Shown here piece after piece: positions 7,522-10,880 of a stretch of 10,880 nucleotides of DNA. The position numbers were made by a program, and so were the translations under genes. Source of the stretch: CAYMLQ01 sp964390795. Lineage in GTDB: Bacteria; Verrucomicrobiota; Kiritimatiellia; RFP12; UBA1067. The first letter of the stretch is position 1. Every line of letters begins with the position of its first letter. Below the pieces are notes generated by a model. It was given only the letters and a program-made list of their open reading frames with translations, was not told the DNA's origin and made no database searches. The stretch spans positions 1 to 10,880 of the forward strand of contig CAYMLQ010000188.1 of the NCBI GenBank assembly GCA_964390795.1. The letters are read 5' to 3'.

Positions 7522-7537
7522 GGGAAAATATTGTCAC
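7522..7537. promoter_or_regulatory. Copy 1 of shared GGA(A/C)A-N4-TGTC motif
   Basis: GGGAAAATATTGTCAC. It aligns with the copies at 7634-7649 and 8352-8366 around GGAMA-N4-TGTC. It lies about 130 bases upstream of the candidate nifH -24 element, a normal distance for a sigma-54 enhancer. Function is inferred from recurrence only. Confidence 0.35.
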
Positions 7538-7633
7538 TCCGATGCCATAGCCGACGCCATTGATGACTGTAACACCCTCGCTCTCTTTGAGTTATACCGC
7601 AAGTTGACGAGCCTGTCCGTCCGACATCGAAAA

Positions 7634-7649
7634 GGGAAATATCTGTCAC
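7634..7649. promoter_or_regulatory. Copy 2 of shared GGA(A/C)A-N4-TGTC motif
   Basis: GGGAAATATCTGTCAC, 112 bases from copy 1 and about 240 bases upstream of the candidate nifH -24 element. It is also just before vapB, so it could equally be a VapB operator. Confidence 0.35.
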
Positions 7650-7687
7650 ACTTGACTTCATCAGGTGTTATGGTACATAGTGATGGT

Positions 7688-7954
7688 ATGCAAACGATGT
7701 CCTATCGCACGACGTTCGCTTTCGACGGTGCCACGATGCGTCGGCTGAAGAATCTGGCAGCCCGCTGGCAGGTCTCGCAGGCCGAGGTGGTCAGGCGCGC
7801 CCTTTCGCAGGCTGAGTTGGAAAGTCCTCCGGACGTCCCAACCCCACTGGCAGCGCTCAAGGCCTATCACGCGCAGGGCGGCCTGGACCGCGGGCAGGCG
7901 GAGGAGTACCTGCGCGAGGTGCGCGAAGACCGCGAGCACTGGCGGCCGTCATGA
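7688..7954 (+). CDS. vapB: Ribbon-helix-helix antitoxin of a VapBC-type pair
   Basis: 88 residues from the ATG at 7688. The N-terminal half fits a ribbon-helix-helix DNA-binding fold: strand SYRTTFAFD, helix ATMRRLKNLAARW, helix SQAEVVRRALSQAE. The C-terminal half is the usual toxin-wrapping tail (YHAQGGLDRGQAEEYLREVRED). By family knowledge the antitoxin neutralises the PIN toxin and represses its own promoter. The start is uncertain: in-frame ATGs occur at 7670, 7688 and 7697 and none has a good ribosome-binding site. 7697 sits directly before the conserved fold; 7670 would add six residues. The stop overlaps the vapC start by 4 bases (ATGA), typical for translational coupling. Confidence 0.8.
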   Translation: MQTMSYRTTFAFDGATMRRLKNLAARWQVSQAEVVRRALSQAELESPPDVPTPLAALKAYHAQGGLDRGQAEEYLREVREDREHWRPS

Positions 7955-8331
7955 TCTGCCTGGACACCAACTATCTGGTTTGCTCGCTCATTTCAGGCTC
8001 GCAGGAGGCCAAGGCAGTCGCAACATGGCTGCGGAAGGGCGAGCGGCTTTTCGCGCCGTCGGTGGCGTGGTACGAGTTCCTGTGCGGTCCTGTAACCACG
8101 GCGGAGATCCGCCTGGTACGCAGTTGTCTCTCGGGCGGTGTGATCGCTTTCGAAGAGTCTCAGGCTGCGACCGCCGCACGTTTGTTCAATGCGGCGGGCC
8201 GGGCGCGGCGACTCCGTGTCGATGCGATGATCGCGGCCTGCGCCATTGAGGCGGGGTGCAGGCTTGCGACGTCCAACAGTGATGACTTTTCCCGTTTCGT
8301 TCCTCACGGACTCGTTTTGGTCTTACCGTAA
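7951..8331 (+). CDS. vapC: PIN-domain ribonuclease toxin VapC
   Basis: 126 residues, the usual size for a VapC. Acidic metal-binding residues are in place: D5 in CLDTNYLV, E42 in SVAWYEFLCG, D91 in RVDAMIAACA, and the C-terminal TSNSDDF group around 107-113. VapC toxins cut RNA, often tRNA or rRNA, when the antitoxin is degraded; the target here cannot be told from sequence. It overlaps vapB by 4 bases and ends 146 bases before nifA on the same strand. No clear terminator follows, so readthrough into nifA is possible. Confidence 0.88.
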   Translation: MICLDTNYLVCSLISGSQEAKAVATWLRKGERLFAPSVAWYEFLCGPVTTAEIRLVRSCLSGGVIAFEESQAATAARLFNAAGRARRLRVDAMIAACAIEAGCRLATSNSDDFSRFVPHGLVLVLP

Positions 8332-8351
8332 GCAATCCTTCCACGGACGAC

Positions 8352-8366
8352 GGACATTTCTGTCGT
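8352..8366. promoter_or_regulatory. Copy 3 of shared dyad motif, upstream of nifA
   Basis: GGACATTTCTGTCGT contains the perfect dyad GACA-N4-TGTC, and the wider ACGACGGA...TCTGTCGT inverted repeat matches at 7 of 8 positions. It matches copy 2 at 11 of 15 positions. It lies about 75 bases before the candidate -24 element of nifA. It could be an enhancer or operator; no T run follows, so it is not a good vapC terminator. Confidence 0.4.
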
Positions 8367-8411
8367 ATTTATCCGAGCCGCTTGCGTTAATCATCATTAT
8401 TTCGATCACTC

Positions 8412-8421
8412 TTGCTATAAT
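8412..8421 (+). promoter_or_regulatory. Extended -10 (sigma-70 type) promoter candidate for nifA
   Basis: TTGCTATAAT carries a perfect -10 hexamer TATAAT preceded by the TGN extension, in an AT-rich stretch unusual for this window. No matching -35 at 16-18 bases was found, which extended -10 promoters can tolerate. Initiation would be near 8428, about 50 bases before nifA. Confidence 0.5.
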
Positions 8422-8438
8422 TTCATCGTTTTCACCTC

Positions 8439-8454
8439 TGGCATAAGACCTGCT
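8439..8454 (+). promoter_or_regulatory. Candidate sigma-54 promoter of nifA
   Basis: TGGCATAAGACCTGCT has GG and GC separated by exactly 10 bases, with TGGCA at -24 and CTGCT at -12 against consensus TTGCW. Initiation would be near 8465, only about 13 bases before the nifA start and just before its ribosome-binding site. It would allow NifA, or another sigma-54 activator, to raise nifA expression. Confidence 0.6.
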
Positions 8455-8469
8455 TTTTGCTTGGCAGGT
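8448..8469 (+). promoter_or_regulatory. Hairpin covering the nifA ribosome-binding site
   Basis: ACCTGC (8448-8453) is the exact reverse complement of GCAGGT (8464-8469), with a 10-base loop. The right arm includes AGGT of the AGGTGA ribosome-binding site (8466-8471), which is 6 bases before the nifA ATG. In a transcript from the extended -10 promoter the site would be paired; a transcript from the -24/-12 promoter would lack the left arm. The left arm also overlaps the -12 element, so part of the symmetry may serve that. Confidence 0.45.
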
Positions 8470-8477
8470 GAAACGAT

Positions 8478-10105
<1,628 letters not shown>

Positions 10106-10109
<4 letters not shown>

Positions 10110-10549
10110 TCTTAGACGAAGCCACTTTTTCCGACATTCCCCATCTGTGTGACCTCCTCACGCTTCTGTTCGAGCAGGAGCAGGAGTTTCAGCCGGACAC
10201 CGCCAAGCAGACCGCCGCGCTCACGCTGCTGGTCGGCAACCCCCAGCGCGGCCGCGTCTTCGTTTTGCGCGACGGCGACACCGTGGCCGGCATGGTCAGC
10301 GTTCAGACGCTCGTCAGCACCGCGTGCGGAGGCGATGTCCTCCTGCTGGAGGATCTCGTGGTCAGGACCGGCTACCGCAACCGCGGCTTTGGCTCCGCCC
10401 TGCTGGACCACGTGGTCTGGTTCGCACGGCGCGGAGGCTACCACCGCATCACCCTGCTCACCGACCGGATCAACGCGGCCGCGCAGCGCTTCTACACCCG
10501 CCACGGGTTTACCGCGTCGGACATGACCCCCTACCGGCTCTTGTTTTAA
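10106..10549 (+). CDS. GNAT-family N-acetyltransferase
   Basis: 147 residues of the GCN5-related fold. The acetyl-CoA pyrophosphate motif is VVRTGYRNRGFGSALL (R91, G94, G96), preceded by the usual strand LLLEDLVV, and Y130 in RFYTRHGF is placed like the catalytic tyrosine of the family. These enzymes transfer acetyl from acetyl-CoA to an amine on a protein or small molecule; the substrate is not known here. The start codon overlaps the nifA stop (ATGA), there is no good ribosome-binding site of its own, and it is therefore probably translated by coupling to nifA. That context suggests a link to nitrogen fixation, but chance adjacency is possible. Confidence 0.87.
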
Positions 10550-10579
10550 TTGCCAAACGCCCGCGCGCTCGCCTATAAT
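10550..10579 (+). promoter_or_regulatory. Sigma-70-type promoter of the isocitrate dehydrogenase gene
   Basis: TTGCCA (10550-10555) and TATAAT (10574-10579) are 18 bases apart. Initiation would be near 10586, giving a leader of about 65 bases. The -35 begins directly after the acetyltransferase stop codon, so the dehydrogenase appears to be a separate transcription unit from nifA. Confidence 0.6.
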
Positions 10580-10651
10580 GACCCGCCATTCCGACGGTTC
10601 AGGCCGACAGGCCGTTCCTTTAGCCCAATCCCTAACCTGCGAGACACTGCC

Positions 10652-10880
10652 ATGGCCTACGACAAGATCAAGCTTCCCTCTTTCGGCGAACACATCACGA
10701 TGCGCACCGACGGCACGCTGAACGTCCCTGCCCAGCCCGTCATCCCCTTCATCGAGGGCGACGGCACCGGCCCCGACATCACCCGCGCCGCCATGATCGC
10801 CTGGGACGCCGCCGTCGCGGCCGCTTACGGCAGCAGCCGCAAGATCGCCTGGATGGAGGTTTACGCCGGCGAGAAGGCCA
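10652..10880 (+). CDS. icd: NADP-type isocitrate dehydrogenase, N-terminal part (cut by window edge)
   Basis: 76 codons are present before the right edge. The sequence tracks the start of bacterial homodimeric isocitrate dehydrogenase: GTLNVPAQPVIPFIEGDGTG (21-40), then AAVAAAYGSSRKIAWMEVYAGEKA (53-76), matching the E. coli segments LNVPENPIIPYIEGDGIG and KISWMEIYTGEKS. The enzyme oxidises isocitrate to 2-oxoglutarate and CO2 in the cytoplasmic TCA pathway, yielding the carbon skeleton for ammonia assimilation and the signal read by NifI proteins. Coenzyme-determining residues lie outside the window, so NADP use is inferred from the subfamily. The ribosome-binding site before ATG is weak. Confidence 0.9.
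   Translation, partial: MAYDKIKLPSFGEHITMRTDGTLNVPAQPVIPFIEGDGTGPDITRAAMIAWDAAVAAAYGSSRKIAWMEVYAGEKA

Larger units (their letters stand above)
7315..7669. other. Intergenic control region between nifH and vapB
   Basis: About 355 bases without a convincing gene. It contains the nifH leader and candidate -24/-12 promoter, and two related 16-base motifs at 7522-7537 and 7634-7649 that could be activator sites. I searched both strands for the classical NifA enhancer TGT-N10-ACA and found none; two TGT-N7-ACA arrangements occur (7369-7381 and 7614-7626). For vapBC, a weak promoter can be drawn (TTGACT at 7652, CATAGT at 7676, 18-base spacing) whose start would fall at about 7688, but this is tentative. 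Confidence 0.6.

Noticed and set aside
7315..7687. Classical NifA enhancer TGT-N10-ACA upstream of nifH
   Set aside because: I checked each TGT and ACA in this stretch; none has the 10-base spacing, only two with 7-base spacing.
7313..7687. Extending the VapB frame upstream to 7313 as a 213-residue protein
   Set aside because: The added 125 residues have no recognisable fold, cross the divergent nifH promoter region, and antitoxins of this type are about 80-95 residues.

Overview
The window carries a molybdenum nitrogenase gene cluster with its own regulator, in GC-rich DNA. The nif operon runs on the minus strand, read right to left, in the order nifH, nifI1, nifI2, nifD, nifK, and a single reading frame joining nifE to nifN that runs off the left edge. 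On the plus strand are a VapBC toxin-antitoxin pair, the activator gene nifA, a GNAT acetyltransferase overlapping the end of nifA, and the first 76 codons of an NADP-type isocitrate dehydrogenase cut by the right edge.

Organism: the two PII-like nifI genes between nifH and nifD, a NifD of 543 residues with an internal insertion of about 50 residues, and a NifK lacking the N-terminal extension of the proteobacterial protein are all typical of nitrogenases of anaerobes (clostridia, sulfate reducers, methanogens and some PVC bacteria). A sigma-54-type activator and -24/-12 promoters indicate a bacterium. The tandem heptamer repeats and twin-hairpin repeat remind me of PVC-superphylum genomes such as Kiritimatiellota or Lentisphaerota, but that is a weak recollection and the phylum is not established.

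How it works together: NifH delivers electrons to the NifDK catalytic protein. NifEN is the scaffold on which the FeMo-cofactor precursor is matured. NifI1 and NifI2 form the 2-oxoglutarate- and ATP-responsive complex that inhibits NifDK when fixed nitrogen is plentiful. NifA activates sigma-54 promoters, and candidate promoters are visible before nifH and nifA. Isocitrate dehydrogenase makes 2-oxoglutarate, the signal NifI reads. nifB and the other maturation genes are not in the window.

Most unusual points: (1) NifE and NifN are one polypeptide, joined by a linker of about 56 residues whose DNA consists largely of two families of tandem 7-bp repeats, so a change of one or two repeat units would break the fusion. 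(2) The same heptamer family forms an inverted array in the nifK-nifEN gap, and a perfect twin hairpin sits between nifD and nifK. (3) The nifA leader has both a sigma-70-like extended -10 and a -24/-12 promoter, and only the longer transcript would contain a hairpin covering the nifA ribosome-binding site. (4) A VapBC module sits inside the divergent nifH/nifA control region, and a short dyad motif recurs on both sides of it.
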